DNA of 64,000 nt. Origin: Candidatus Poribacteria bacterium (GTDB taxonomy: Bacteria > Poribacteria > WGA-4E > WGA-3G). Position 1 is the stretch's first letter. Each line of letters starts with the position of its first letter. A program made the translations under genes and the position numbers. The DNA is taken from assembly GCA_958295945.1 (NCBI GenBank), contig OY282386.1, positions 2,914,001-2,978,000 of the forward strand, given 5' to 3'. Below are positions 18,747 through 27,714 of this stretch, one piece after another. A model generated the notes under the pieces. It made no database searches. It saw only the letters and a list, made by a program, of their open reading frames with translations, and was not told where the DNA came from.

Positions 18747-19895
18747 TCATTCTGTATTTGTCAACTTTGTGAATATTTCCTGAGCAGCTGCAACACCCGC
18801 GCCAAGTTCAACATCGTATCCTATTTCCATCAGTCCTCTCTCAAAAGCAGATATGGCAACAATAACATCGTCTGCGTTCATCCATCCAAGATGTGCGATT
18901 CGGACTATCTTACCACTCAACTCACCTTGACCACCAGCATAGGTGATGCCGTGTCTTTCTCTCATCATCTTCACAAATGCTTTACCATCAATTTCTTTCG
19001 GTAAACGGATTGATGTTAATGTGTTCGCGGGTGATGAGGCAAACAGTGGAAGACCGATGGCTTTAACAGCATTTCGTGTTGCTCTTGCCATAAGACTATG
19101 ACGAGTGATTGTATTGCGGATACCTTCGTCACAAATACGGTTTAACGCACATTGTAATGCGATTAGAAGCGTAACTGCTGGCGTGTATGGAACTGAACCT
19201 TCTAATCCTCTTTTATGTGCCTTACGATAGTCTAAGTAGTATTTCGGCAAATCTGACTTTTCTGTCGCTTCCCATGCACGTTGACTTAGTGCAGCAAAAG
19301 CAAGTCCGGGTGGTGTCATCAATCCTTTCTGCGAACATGATACGATAACATCAACACCCCATTTATCCATCTGCAAATCATCTGCACCGAGTGCACTTAC
19401 AGCATCAACAACGAGTAAGGTTGGCGTGTTCTGTGTTATCCCTGCAAGTGCTTCAATGTCGTGCAGTACTCCTGTGGAAGTTTCGCAGAGTGTTGCGAAA
19501 ACTGCTTTTGCGTCAGGCTGTGATGACAACTCAGCTTCAACTCTTTCAGGGGAGACGGAATCTCCCCATCTCACATCAATAGGAAGGACATTCACACCAT
19601 AGGTATCGCAGATTTCTGCCCACCTTTCACCAAATTTTCCGCTGCGAAGAACGATGACCCTATCTCCTCTGCATAGTAAGTTTGTAACAGCACCTTCCAT
19701 CGCACCAGTACCAGATGATGTCAAGAACAGGACATCGTTTTCAGTTTGGAAAACATGCTTCAATTTTTCCAAAACATCTTTAATGAGGGCAACTGTATCA
19801 TCGCTTCGATGATAGTCAATGGGTTGTGCCATTGCTAACAACGCGTCTGGCGGTATTGGTGTTGGACCTGGCGTAAAGAGATGACTTTTTTTCAT
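18747..19895 (-). CDS. class V aminotransferase (alanine/serine-glyoxylate type)
   Basis: This 382-residue PLP enzyme begins with the family hallmark HLFTPGPTPIPPDALLAM. It continues with LTSSGTGAMEGAV (phosphate-binding), CETSTGVLHDIEAL and VVDAVSALG (cofactor-ring aspartate). The Schiff-base lysine is Lys190 in SCSQKGLMTPPGLAF. Such enzymes move amino groups between alanine, serine or glycine and glyoxylate or pyruvate. The gene follows the small gene at 19903-20118 by 7 bases, so they are probably one transcript. Exact substrates cannot be set from the sequence. In many bacteria this branch lies beside serA, which is not seen here. Confidence 0.9.
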   Translation of the reverse strand: MKKSHLFTPGPTPIPPDALLAMAQPIDYHRSDDTVALIKDVLEKLKHVFQTENDVLFLTSSGTGAMEGAVTNLLCRGDRVIVLRSGKFGERWAEICDTYGVNVLPIDVRWGDSVSPERVEAELSSQPDAKAVFATLCETSTGVLHDIEALAGITQNTPTLLVVDAVSALGADDLQMDKWGVDVIVSCSQKGLMTPPGLAFAALSQRAWEATEKSDLPKYYLDYRKAHKRGLEGSVPYTPAVTLLIALQCALNRICDEGIRNTITRHSLMARATRNAVKAIGLPLFASSPANTLTSIRLPKEIDGKAFVKMMRERHGITYAGGQGELSGKIVRIAHLGWMNADDVIVAISAFERGLMEIGYDVELGAGVAAAQEIFTKLTNTE

Positions 19896-19902
19896 GATTG
19901 GC

Positions 19903-20118
19903 TTAAGATGTGCCTACTGCTCCGGGTGATTTGCTCTCAACTTCCATAACAACCCACTCTCTACTGAGAAGTTGTAGTATTGCGACGATAGCTTCACGTT
20001 GTACTGCACTATCCATAGGAACTTCAACTGTGAGTGTCGCGAATTCCTCTTTTTGAACGTCTCCATCTTTGTCAAACTTCATTGGTGTAATTTGTATTTT
20101 TTTCAGTTTTGCATCCAT
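19903..20118 (-). CDS. hypothetical small protein upstream of the aminotransferase
   Basis: This is a 71-residue soluble protein of unknown function. It looks like a small alpha-beta domain: strand-rich ATLTVEVPMDSAVQREAIVAI, then a helix and strand LSREWVVMEVESKSP. A good GGGGA ribosome site precedes the ATG, and the aminotransferase starts 7 bases after its stop. The coupling suggests a role linked to that enzyme, but nothing shows what it is. Confidence 0.6.
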   Translation of the reverse strand: MDAKLKKIQITPMKFDKDGDVQKEEFATLTVEVPMDSAVQREAIVAILQLLSREWVVMEVESKSPGAVGTS

Positions 20119-20147
20119 AATAAATCCCCTATATTGAAATTAAATTA

Positions 20148-21170
20148 TTAGGTAATATCCATGAATGTAGCCATATCTATACATAGTCCGCTGCGCTGGG
20201 AAGATTCCCAACCTGCCAAAACAGGTGCTAAAGAGAAAAGTCCGTCATGATAGTCGCTTTGCAAAATGCTTACATCACTAGTTTGAATGGCACGAATAAA
20301 GGTTTTGTCTTGTGCTAACCATGGATTGAATTCCTCTGCTTGATAGAATAATTCACCATTTACCTCTATTCTATCGTAGCGGAAGATAGCGAGATAGCCA
20401 CCTTCATAGAAAACAGTAAACCACGGTTCATCATTGGGACTTGCTCCTGCAGAGATAAAGTTGAGTGCCATAGTTGCACCGTTTTCAAAGGAGTAATTGA
20501 ATATACACGATAACGGTGTGTTATATGATGAACGTTCACAATAAAACGCTTGCGACTTAGACACGTTCAGACCTGTCATAAATCGACTATAATCAGTAGC
20601 ATGGACACCCCAATCAAGTGCGCGTCCACCAGATTTATTCATGTCTGCCCACCATGTTTTCGGTGAATTCTCTGCTTTGGCAGGTAATCCTCCGTAACTT
20701 ACAAAACGCACATGCACGATGGTTTTATCCATCAAAAATTCACGTGCTTTTTGGAAGATCGGACGATAGCGTTCACGAAATCCAACAGTGCTAATAACTC
20801 CCGCATGTTGAATTGCTTTGTCAATTCGGTTGGCAACCTGCATATTGATTGCCTGCGGTTTTTCACTGAAAATATGGATACCTTTTTGTGCAGCAGTTAC
20901 CTCAACATCTGTCCGCACATAAGCTGGTACGATAGAATACAACACGTCAAAATCGTGTGAATTCAGCATTTCGTATGCCCCACCATTTTCGCTGTGATAG
21001 ATATTTGGAACATCAAACTGTTCAGCAACTTCCTGTGCCGTTTCCATATTACTATCACACACAGCAATTATATTAACGGGATCTAACTGCAAAAGGTTCG
21101 GAATTCGGGTTTTTTTAGCGAAATTTCCGCATCCGTAGAAGGCAACGCGAACATTTGATGTGATTGGCAC
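20148..21170 (-). CDS. Gfo/Idh/MocA family oxidoreductase
   Basis: This 340-residue protein has an N-terminal Rossmann fold (VAFYGCGNFAKKTRIPNL) and the family EKP motif in HIFSEKPQAINMQ. A C-terminal beta-sheet dimer domain includes GGRALDWGVHATDYSRF. Members oxidise or reduce sugars, inositols and similar compounds using NAD(P). The GTG start at 21170 is preceded by AAGGAGA. The gene begins 13 bases after the UlaG-like hydrolase, so the two are likely co-transcribed and may act in one small catabolic route. The substrate is unknown. Confidence 0.85.
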   Translation of the reverse strand: MPITSNVRVAFYGCGNFAKKTRIPNLLQLDPVNIIAVCDSNMETAQEVAEQFDVPNIYHSENGGAYEMLNSHDFDVLYSIVPAYVRTDVEVTAAQKGIHIFSEKPQAINMQVANRIDKAIQHAGVISTVGFRERYRPIFQKAREFLMDKTIVHVRFVSYGGLPAKAENSPKTWWADMNKSGGRALDWGVHATDYSRFMTGLNVSKSQAFYCERSSYNTPLSCIFNYSFENGATMALNFISAGASPNDEPWFTVFYEGGYLAIFRYDRIEVNGELFYQAEEFNPWLAQDKTFIRAIQTSDVSILQSDYHDGLFSLAPVLAGWESSQRSGLCIDMATFMDIT

Positions 21171-21183
21171 AATATGATTCTCC

Positions 21184-22080
21184 TTATCGCTTTTCTCGCC
21201 AAGGTGGAACTTTCCAAGTATTAAACCAATCCCATTTCCAGATTACTTGTTTTTTCGGCATTTCTACTTCATATTCTATGCCAGCAGTGAAGGGAAGAAT
21301 TTGGGTTTTATCTCCAACAATTTCTCTGATATATTCAACATACGCCATTTCATCTGTGACATTGGGTGGCCAGTGTCCTTCAGGTATCGGGTCAGATTTT
21401 CGATCCGTGCGATAGTGTGTCGGTATCATAAAACGTGGTTGAATCAGGTCTATCAGTTCAATTAATCGATGTTCAAGCCCCTTTCCAAGTCCCAGTTTCA
21501 TGTGAACAAGAAAATCTACCTTTCCTTGAAGGTTTGCTAATGCTGGATAGGGTTCGTGGAGATCACCTATGTGTAGGATAGAAACATTTTTTGTCGTGTG
21601 AGTTATGAGATAGCCATTGGTTGGTAAATCAGGTGTTTGGTTCTCACCACTTTCTATTGTTTCGACTTGAGTGGGTCCATGCTCAAATGTCTCTGAACCT
21701 TGAAATGAACGTGATGTGCCATTCTTGTCGTTACAATGTTTTGGATACAAAATCTCTACTTTTTCGGCAGGAACATGTTTTGTTATTGGGAGGTCACGTT
21801 CAAAGGCAGCATCACCATATTTCTCATTGATAGGTTGTTCTGGTGTGATGCATCCGGGATTGACATATAGTTTTTTAAATCGTTTGCCTTGACACAATTT
21901 GCTTAATGTAGCAGGATGGCAATGGTCAAAATGTTCGTGTGATATAAAGATATAATCGTATATCGGTTGTACATCTGCTAAGTTCTGATTGAATAGGTAG
22001 GGATCGAAAGCGATATTGATGTCTCCAAAACATGCATCAAATGCACCGCAACCCCACCATCTCAGAAATATGTTGTCCAT
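21184..22080 (-). CDS. metallo-beta-lactamase fold hydrolase, UlaG-like
   Basis: The protein has about 298 residues. The metal-binding motif HEHFDHCHP is present near residue 50, followed by a second-shell histidine in LHIGDLH and by MIPTHYRTDR near the C-terminus. This pattern matches the UlaG/L-ascorbate-6-phosphate lactonase branch, though many members act on other lactones or phosphoesters. The ATG at 22080 is chosen over a GTG six bases earlier. The downstream neighbour is a Gfo/Idh/MocA oxidoreductase, consistent with a sugar-acid pathway. That link is inference only. Confidence 0.8.
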   Translation of the reverse strand: MDNIFLRWWGCGAFDACFGDINIAFDPYLFNQNLADVQPIYDYIFISHEHFDHCHPATLSKLCQGKRFKKLYVNPGCITPEQPINEKYGDAAFERDLPITKHVPAEKVEILYPKHCNDKNGTSRSFQGSETFEHGPTQVETIESGENQTPDLPTNGYLITHTTKNVSILHIGDLHEPYPALANLQGKVDFLVHMKLGLGKGLEHRLIELIDLIQPRFMIPTHYRTDRKSDPIPEGHWPPNVTDEMAYVEYIREIVGDKTQILPFTAGIEYEVEMPKKQVIWKWDWFNTWKVPPWREKR

Positions 22081-22120
22081 ATACACTCTATCAGAAATTC
22101 TTTAATCATCTATTAAGTGT

Positions 22121-22369
22121 TTACTCTTCATAAGTCCTTAGTTTTCTAACCCATGCTACGCTATCTTGCATATCCTCTCGGTCTGCCCACATTCCTATGA
22201 AAGGCATTTTACTAAATTCTACGTCTTTTTCGTCTGTCTTGCTACTTTCGTCATCAGTATCAATCAGTTCAATTTGTATACGGACCTTTGTGCCTTCGGG
22301 TAATGATACAGGATTTGACAAAACAATGCTCCCATTATTTATCTCGCCCTGTTCTATAATTACATCCAT
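22121..22369 (-). CDS. AF2212-like antitoxin-type protein, no toxin partner seen
   Basis: This is an 82-residue protein. It opens as MDVIIEQGEINNGSIVLS followed by LPEGTKVRIQIEL, the swapped-hairpin pattern of AF2212-like antitoxins. The C-terminal FIGMWADREDMQDSVAWV resembles the toxin-binding tail found in many such proteins. The ATG at 22369 has AGGAG at the right distance; an ATG 42 bases upstream lacks one. No PIN-domain or other toxin gene is adjacent on either side, so it is an orphan antitoxin or a solitary regulator. Confidence 0.6.
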   Translation of the reverse strand: MDVIIEQGEINNGSIVLSNPVSLPEGTKVRIQIELIDTDDESSKTDEKDVEFSKMPFIGMWADREDMQDSVAWVRKLRTYEE

Positions 22370-22430
22370 TTTTTCACTCCTATGATCAATCAGTATAGTT
22401 ATAGTATACAATCAAGATATAGAATTCTAT

Positions 22431-24287
22431 CTATTTCATTAACCACATTTTACGCACAATCTTGGTGTTTCCTGCATCAAATTGATAGAAATAGATACCA
22501 CTGGCAACAGATTCACCATCTGCATTTTTACCGTTCCAATGAAACTTTTTCTCACCTTGAGGTTGGAGTCCAAGGTCAAATGTCCTCACCAATTCACCAA
22601 CTGGAGAATAGATGGATATTTTCACGTCACTGGATTCATTTAGTTTGTATGGAATCCATGTTTCAGGGTTAAATGGATTAGGATAGTTTTGAAGGACCTC
22701 AACAGTTTTTAGTCTTCCCCATGTTATAGACTTTTTTCCATGTGGTTCAACAGATGTAACCACATCTTGAGCTTCAGTGAATATATATACATCATGGCCA
22801 GAACTGAATCTATAAGTCTCAACAATACCAGAAGGCCATTCTAAGGTAATGTTACCCGATGGATAACCTGTTCCAAGACCAAATTCAAGTTCCAAACTAT
22901 CACTGCCTAAGAACCCCGTTCCACAAATTAACTCTTGTGTCTGAACATGGTTGCCATATTTAACAGTCACACGTGTTCCAATTCCATCTCGATTGCTTTC
23001 TGTCCCTATTAAGCGAATTAGGATACGTTTATGGTCAGCTTGAATTCGTCGTGTGTCAGCTTCAAGTTCGTTTTTGAGTAACGTATAACCGCTGTTATTG
23101 ACGATGAAGAAATCAACATCACGGTCATTATCAAAATCTCCTGATGTTGCGCCGCGTGCGACTGCATTAGAGGTAACACCAAGTGAATCTGCACGATCTA
23201 CAAATGTCCCGTCACGATTGTTATGATAAAGACGGTTAAGGTTTGTCTTTTGCGAATTATCTACATCACCATTGACGACGTAGAGGTCTCGGAATCCGTC
23301 ATTGTCATAGTCAATGAAACTGGCATACCAACCAACGCCTACGTTTGCGACACCAGCTTCTTCGGCAACATTTGTAAAAGTTCCATCACCGTTATTTCGC
23401 CAGAGCAGGTCTTCGTCATAGTTTGTAACGAATAGGTCAAGGTCAGCATCGTTATCATAGTCTCCGACACAGAGTCCCATTGCACCTGTTGGTTTTCCTC
23501 TAATGAGCGTAACAATCCCAGATTGTTCTGATACATCCTCAAAAGTGCCGTCCCCTTTGTTACGGTAGAGTTTATCAGGTCCGTGATCATTTGCTACAAA
23601 CAGATCTGCCCATGTATCACCATCGTAATCAAAAAAGATTGCCCCCCATGCAATTCCGCCATCATCAACACCGGCTTCCTGTGCAACATCTTCAAAAGTG
23701 CCGTCGCCTTTGTTGCGATATAGTACATTGATTCTTGGAGCAGGATTGAAGACTAAGAGCGATGCTGGACGTCCCCAGTTTGACACATAGATATCCAACC
23801 AACCATCGTGGTCATAATCAGCAACTGCAACAGTTGTGCCGTGTTGTGCATCTGTGACACCCGCCTGCCCACTTACATCTGTGAACGTACAGTCTCCGTT
23901 GTTTTTGAATAGAAAGTTTGGACCCTCACAGGATACAAAGAGGTCGCTCCAACCGTCATTATTGTAGTCTAACCAGACGCAACCACGTCCATTTGGCGTG
24001 TCGGCAACGCCTGCTTTTTCAGCAATGTCCTGGAACGTTCCATCCCTATTATTGTGGTAAAGTGCATTTGGTAGACCACCATCTCCAACAACGAAAATGT
24101 CCATCCAACAGCCGTCGTTATCATAATCTGCTGCAGCAGTTCCGGGACCCATCCAAGCCCCGGAGTTTTCATCAACTGGCGTTTCACGTTGATGGATCCC
24201 TGCGATTGCACTTCTATCTACGAAATTATCCGCAAATAACGGAGAAACGACACAGAAACATAAGAGTATGAATACGTTGCATCGCAT
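22431..24287 (-). CDS. secreted FG-GAP/UnbV protein with C-terminal sorting-type domain
   Basis: This 618-residue protein has a signal peptide (residues 4-19). Multiple FG-GAP/VCBS beta-propeller units follow, each carrying a calcium-binding DYDNDG or DYDHDG loop and a spaced LYRNKGDGTFEDV repeat. An ASPIC/UnbV-like domain (about 430-500, RIQADHKRILIRLIGTES) comes next. The end is VEPHGKKSITWGRLK followed by LQNYPNPFNPETWIPY and a FlgD-Ig-like domain, which resembles T9SS-type sorting regions. It is presumably exported and surface attached, perhaps to bind partners through the propeller. Export machinery is not in the window. Three neighbours share parts of this design. Confidence 0.85.
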   Translation of the reverse strand: MRCNVFILLCFCVVSPLFADNFVDRSAIAGIHQRETPVDENSGAWMGPGTAAADYDNDGCWMDIFVVGDGGLPNALYHNNRDGTFQDIAEKAGVADTPNGRGCVWLDYNNDGWSDLFVSCEGPNFLFKNNGDCTFTDVSGQAGVTDAQHGTTVAVADYDHDGWLDIYVSNWGRPASLLVFNPAPRINVLYRNKGDGTFEDVAQEAGVDDGGIAWGAIFFDYDGDTWADLFVANDHGPDKLYRNKGDGTFEDVSEQSGIVTLIRGKPTGAMGLCVGDYDNDADLDLFVTNYDEDLLWRNNGDGTFTNVAEEAGVANVGVGWYASFIDYDNDGFRDLYVVNGDVDNSQKTNLNRLYHNNRDGTFVDRADSLGVTSNAVARGATSGDFDNDRDVDFFIVNNSGYTLLKNELEADTRRIQADHKRILIRLIGTESNRDGIGTRVTVKYGNHVQTQELICGTGFLGSDSLELEFGLGTGYPSGNITLEWPSGIVETYRFSSGHDVYIFTEAQDVVTSVEPHGKKSITWGRLKTVEVLQNYPNPFNPETWIPYKLNESSDVKISIYSPVGELVRTFDLGLQPQGEKKFHWNGKNADGESVASGIYFYQFDAGNTKIVRKMWLMK

Positions 24288-24302
24288 AGTCCATGTCCCT
24301 CC

Positions 24303-25061
24303 TTAGTATCGGGTTTTAACAGCACCCCAAGTGGTGGTCGCTTTACCGCCCGGTTCAACATTGAAAGGATTCATATTGTCTGTGAAGTATTCGTATTCTA
24401 CCTCAAGATTGCCATCACCTGCTGCTACACCCGCATAGACACCCAACCAAAGTGGAGGAGTTAATGCAAAAGTACCTTCACCGATATCCATCCAATCATC
24501 ATCACCTTCAGCTTTATACCATGCAGTGTAGGTATCACCCTCTTTCTTGAGTCGCATTGACATTTCAATATCACCCCAATCACCAAATCTCCATTGGATA
24601 TCTTGAGGTCCTAAACCAGCTTCCTTTCTTTGATACTGAATGTGTCCTTTAGCACCAGCATCTCTCCCCCAAAATTTAATGGTTACCCAATTATCGTCCT
24701 CAGGACTTTTCACAAGAAGACCATTGACACCAGAAGTGGTATCCCATTTAGCACGGAAATGTGTTTCTACATCAAACGTATCCGCTTCAGTTTCTTGGTA
24801 TAAAAAATGTGATGCATCACCTGCCCAAAGGTTACGATTCGGTTCACAGTCTATGTATAAACGTCCATCAACTGTTTCTCCAACATCCCAATTAGGTGGT
24901 TCGTTTTGCCATTCCCAATTAGGATTCTGCAATTTGTTTCCATCAAACGGGTCGCCAAATGAATCAGCTGCATCCACAGTGGATAACAATCCAGACATTG
25001 ATGTAAACAAACAGATTATAGCACTCATACAAACAATTTTCACAAATGTCATGTTTTTCAT
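24303..25061 (-). CDS. secreted beta-sandwich protein, paralogue 1 (DUF1349-like)
   Basis: This 252-residue protein has a signal peptide ending near VDAADSF. The mature part is a concanavalin-like beta-sandwich (DPFDGNKLQNPNWEWQ, then VETHFRAKWDTTSGVNGLLV and YTAWYKAEGDDDWMDIGE). It resembles DUF1349 or carbohydrate-binding lectin-type domains, so glycan binding is likely but unproven. The end reads VEPGGKATTTWGAVKTRY, the short form of the motif that precedes the sorting domain in the FG-GAP protein. It is about 70 percent identical by eye to the next gene, and the two are a tandem duplication. A GAGGTAA ribosome site supports the start. Confidence 0.75.
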   Translation of the reverse strand: MKNMTFVKIVCMSAIICLFTSMSGLLSTVDAADSFGDPFDGNKLQNPNWEWQNEPPNWDVGETVDGRLYIDCEPNRNLWAGDASHFLYQETEADTFDVETHFRAKWDTTSGVNGLLVKSPEDDNWVTIKFWGRDAGAKGHIQYQRKEAGLGPQDIQWRFGDWGDIEMSMRLKKEGDTYTAWYKAEGDDDWMDIGEGTFALTPPLWLGVYAGVAAGDGNLEVEYEYFTDNMNPFNVEPGGKATTTWGAVKTRY

Positions 25062-25204
25062 TAAAAGTTACCTCATATTCATAATTGTAAATCGATCTAT
25101 CACTAAAGCAACAAAATTACATTACTTGTACTCAAGAATATTGATTATGTAATTAAGTGAAATATAGGTGGGGCAAACTTAAAGTCAACCCCACAAAATT
25201 TATT

Positions 25205-25963
25205 TTAATACCGGGACTTTACCATACCCCATGTTGTTGCTACCTTTCCTTCAGGTTCAACATCCGTTGGGTTCACATGGTCTTCAAGGTATTCATATTC
25301 TACTTCTAATTTTCCTGAACCTGCTGCTACCCCAGCATATATGCCGAGTTGCAGTGGTGGACTCAAATCAAAGGTACCTTCTCCAATATCTAACCAATCT
25401 TCATCACCTTCTGCTTTATACCATGCAGTGTAAGTATTTCCTTCTTTTTTGAGTCTGAAAGACAGTTGGATGTCTCCCCAATCGCCAAATCTCCATTGGA
25501 CATCTTGCGGTCCTAGACCGGCTTGTCTGGTTTGATACTGAATATGTCCCATTGGACCAGCATCGCGGGACCAGAATTTCACAGTTACCCAGTTGTTGTC
25601 TGAAGGACTCTTCACAAGGATTCCATTGACACCAGAATTAGCATCCCATTTTGCGGAGAAATGGGTTGAGACATCAAACGTGTCAGCATCAGTTTCTTGA
25701 TACAAGAAATGTGAATCATCTGAAGCCCAGACATTTCGGTTTGGTTCACTATTTATATATAAGGCACCCTCGCGCGTATCGCCAATATCCCAAGTTGATG
25801 GTTCGTTTTGCCACTTCCAATTTGGATTCTGCAATTCACTACCTTCAAATGGGTCACCGAATGAGTCTTCAGCGGACACTACATTTATCAGTGCGGACGA
25901 GGTTGCAAATAAACAAAAAACGACACTAAAACAGATAATTTTCAATAATCTAAGATTTTTCAT
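25205..25963 (-). CDS. secreted beta-sandwich protein, paralogue 2 (DUF1349-like)
   Basis: This 252-residue paralogue of the preceding gene has the same length and layout. It has a signal peptide (ending near VVSAEDSF), a single beta-sandwich with WYKAEGDEDWLDIGEGTF and FGDWGDIQLSFRLKKEG, and the tail VEPEGKVATTWGMVKSRY. Conservation is high through the sandwich and lower in the signal peptide, as expected for a secreted family under selection on the folded part. AGGAGGAAA precedes the start. The ligand is unknown; a polysaccharide or glycoconjugate is the natural guess. Confidence 0.75.
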   Translation of the reverse strand: MKNLRLLKIICFSVVFCLFATSSALINVVSAEDSFGDPFEGSELQNPNWKWQNEPSTWDIGDTREGALYINSEPNRNVWASDDSHFLYQETDADTFDVSTHFSAKWDANSGVNGILVKSPSDNNWVTVKFWSRDAGPMGHIQYQTRQAGLGPQDVQWRFGDWGDIQLSFRLKKEGNTYTAWYKAEGDEDWLDIGEGTFDLSPPLQLGIYAGVAAGSGKLEVEYEYLEDHVNPTDVEPEGKVATTWGMVKSRY

Positions 25964-26022
25964 AAAACTATTTCCTCCTATTTGTTAATTTTAAGGTGAA
26001 TTGGGTTAATTGTCAAGGTAAT

Positions 26023-27687
26023 TCACCGAATTTCTTCAATTCGTATGACTTGATTCACAGATATGTTATTGAGTTTATGTAATTGTCCACTTATCCACTT
26101 AACCTCAATTGAGATCATATCTGAATATGTGCCAAGACCAAATAGAAGAGAAAATTCGCTTCCAGACGCATAACTACCACCAGACGTTACCTCTTTGATT
26201 TGTGTGATGTCACCAGTGCGTACAATCACTTTAGAACCAATTCCATCACGGTTGCTTGTATTTCCAACGAGTTCAATTTTCAACCAATTATTGTTCACTT
26301 GGTTATCATTTCGTAGTAGAACAGGATTGCCACCACAGCAGGATATCAGAATATCCATATCTCCATCAGTATCATAATCCGCGATTGCTGTTCCACGCGC
26401 AACGACAGGATGTGTGAAAAACTCACCTACTGTTTCAGATATATCTGTGAATTTGCCCTCTTCCATGTTAGCAAAGAACTGACATTTCTGCTTGTAGGAC
26501 AGCGAAGGGGTGATTTCTGCTACGTTATCCCATACATGTCCATTGGCAACAAACAGGTCTAATGTTCCGTTATTATCAGCATCAAGAAATTGAGTGCCAA
26601 ATCCGAGTTGAGAGAAACTGGGTTCAGCAAGTCCAGTCTCAAATGTAGTCATTGTATAGAAACCATCTCCATCATTGTGAAAGAGACTGTTCACTTCCAA
26701 AGAAAAATTTGTGACAAACAGATCTAACAATCCATCATTGTCGTAGTCACCGTTGGCAATACCCATACTTGCGGTTGCACGTCCCTCTGAGTTATAGGCA
26801 ATACCTGCAGAAACAGCAACATCTTTAAATGTACCATCCCCGTTGTTATGATAAAGAAAATCTTCGACTGCATCGTTTGCAACAAAAATATCTGGTTTGC
26901 CATCGTCGTTGTAGTCTGTGAATAGGACACCTAATCCCTTTCCTTCATTTTCAACACCAGCAATCTTTGTCACATCCGTAAATGTCCCATCTCCATTGTT
27001 TTGGTAAAGTGTATCTTGAGCACCAGGATATTCGTGTGGACCACAATAGATATGAACACCCTCAAGTATACATGGATGTGCTGTTTCAATCTGATAATCT
27101 AAATAGTTCACAACATAGAGATCAAGGTATCCATCAAGGTTGAAATCACCGAAGGAAGCACTCACACTCCAACGACTATCACCAACACTTGCCTGCGTTG
27201 TCACATCGCTAAATGTGCCATCTCCATTATTGCGGTAAAGTTGATTGCTTCCATAGTTAGTGAGATATAGGTCTGCATCACCGTCATTGTCATAATCAGC
27301 AGAAATACATCCCATTCCGAATCCGTAATTTTTCTCAAATCCGGAATGTTTCGTAACATCAGTGAATGTGCCATCTCCGTTGTTACGATATAAGACATTC
27401 ATCTCGTCAGGATTTGTTCGGTGTTTGGATGGATTCGCACACGTCTTACCACTATTGACAAGGAATATATCAAGGTTTCCATCATTATCATAATCAAAAA
27501 ACAGACAGCCTGAACCCATTGTTTCAGGTAAATATCTATGATCAGAAGCTCCGTTGTTATGTCTAAAGTTGATTTTTGCAGCCTGCGTCTGATCTGTAAA
27601 ACGGACAGTTGTTTCATCTGCGTTTATGGGAAAGATGGATATGAAAAGGAATAAGCAGATGAGAATTAGATGAAAGACATTTTTCAT
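26023..27687 (-). CDS. secreted CRTAC1-type FG-GAP protein with ASPIC/UnbV domain
   Basis: This 554-residue protein has a signal peptide (residues 4-23). A run of about seven FG-GAP propeller units follows, with DYDNDGNLDIFLVNSG-like calcium loops and LYRNNGDGTFTDV spacers. The ASPIC/UnbV C-terminal domain has NNWLKIELVGNTSNRDGIG, LLFGLG and IEVKWISG. The order and length match CRTAC1-family proteins found in marine bacteria. Unlike the gene at 22431 it lacks the WG-K motif and the YPNPFNP sorting domain, so it may be periplasmic or released. It may be paired with the TPR gene 27 bases downstream on the same transcript. Confidence 0.85.
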   Translation of the reverse strand: MKNVFHLILICLFLFISIFPINADETTVRFTDQTQAAKINFRHNNGASDHRYLPETMGSGCLFFDYDNDGNLDIFLVNSGKTCANPSKHRTNPDEMNVLYRNNGDGTFTDVTKHSGFEKNYGFGMGCISADYDNDGDADLYLTNYGSNQLYRNNGDGTFSDVTTQASVGDSRWSVSASFGDFNLDGYLDLYVVNYLDYQIETAHPCILEGVHIYCGPHEYPGAQDTLYQNNGDGTFTDVTKIAGVENEGKGLGVLFTDYNDDGKPDIFVANDAVEDFLYHNNGDGTFKDVAVSAGIAYNSEGRATASMGIANGDYDNDGLLDLFVTNFSLEVNSLFHNDGDGFYTMTTFETGLAEPSFSQLGFGTQFLDADNNGTLDLFVANGHVWDNVAEITPSLSYKQKCQFFANMEEGKFTDISETVGEFFTHPVVARGTAIADYDTDGDMDILISCCGGNPVLLRNDNQVNNNWLKIELVGNTSNRDGIGSKVIVRTGDITQIKEVTSGGSYASGSEFSLLFGLGTYSDMISIEVKWISGQLHKLNNISVNQVIRIEEIR

Positions 27688-27714
27688 TACGAATTGTACT
27701 TGGGTTGGAAATAA

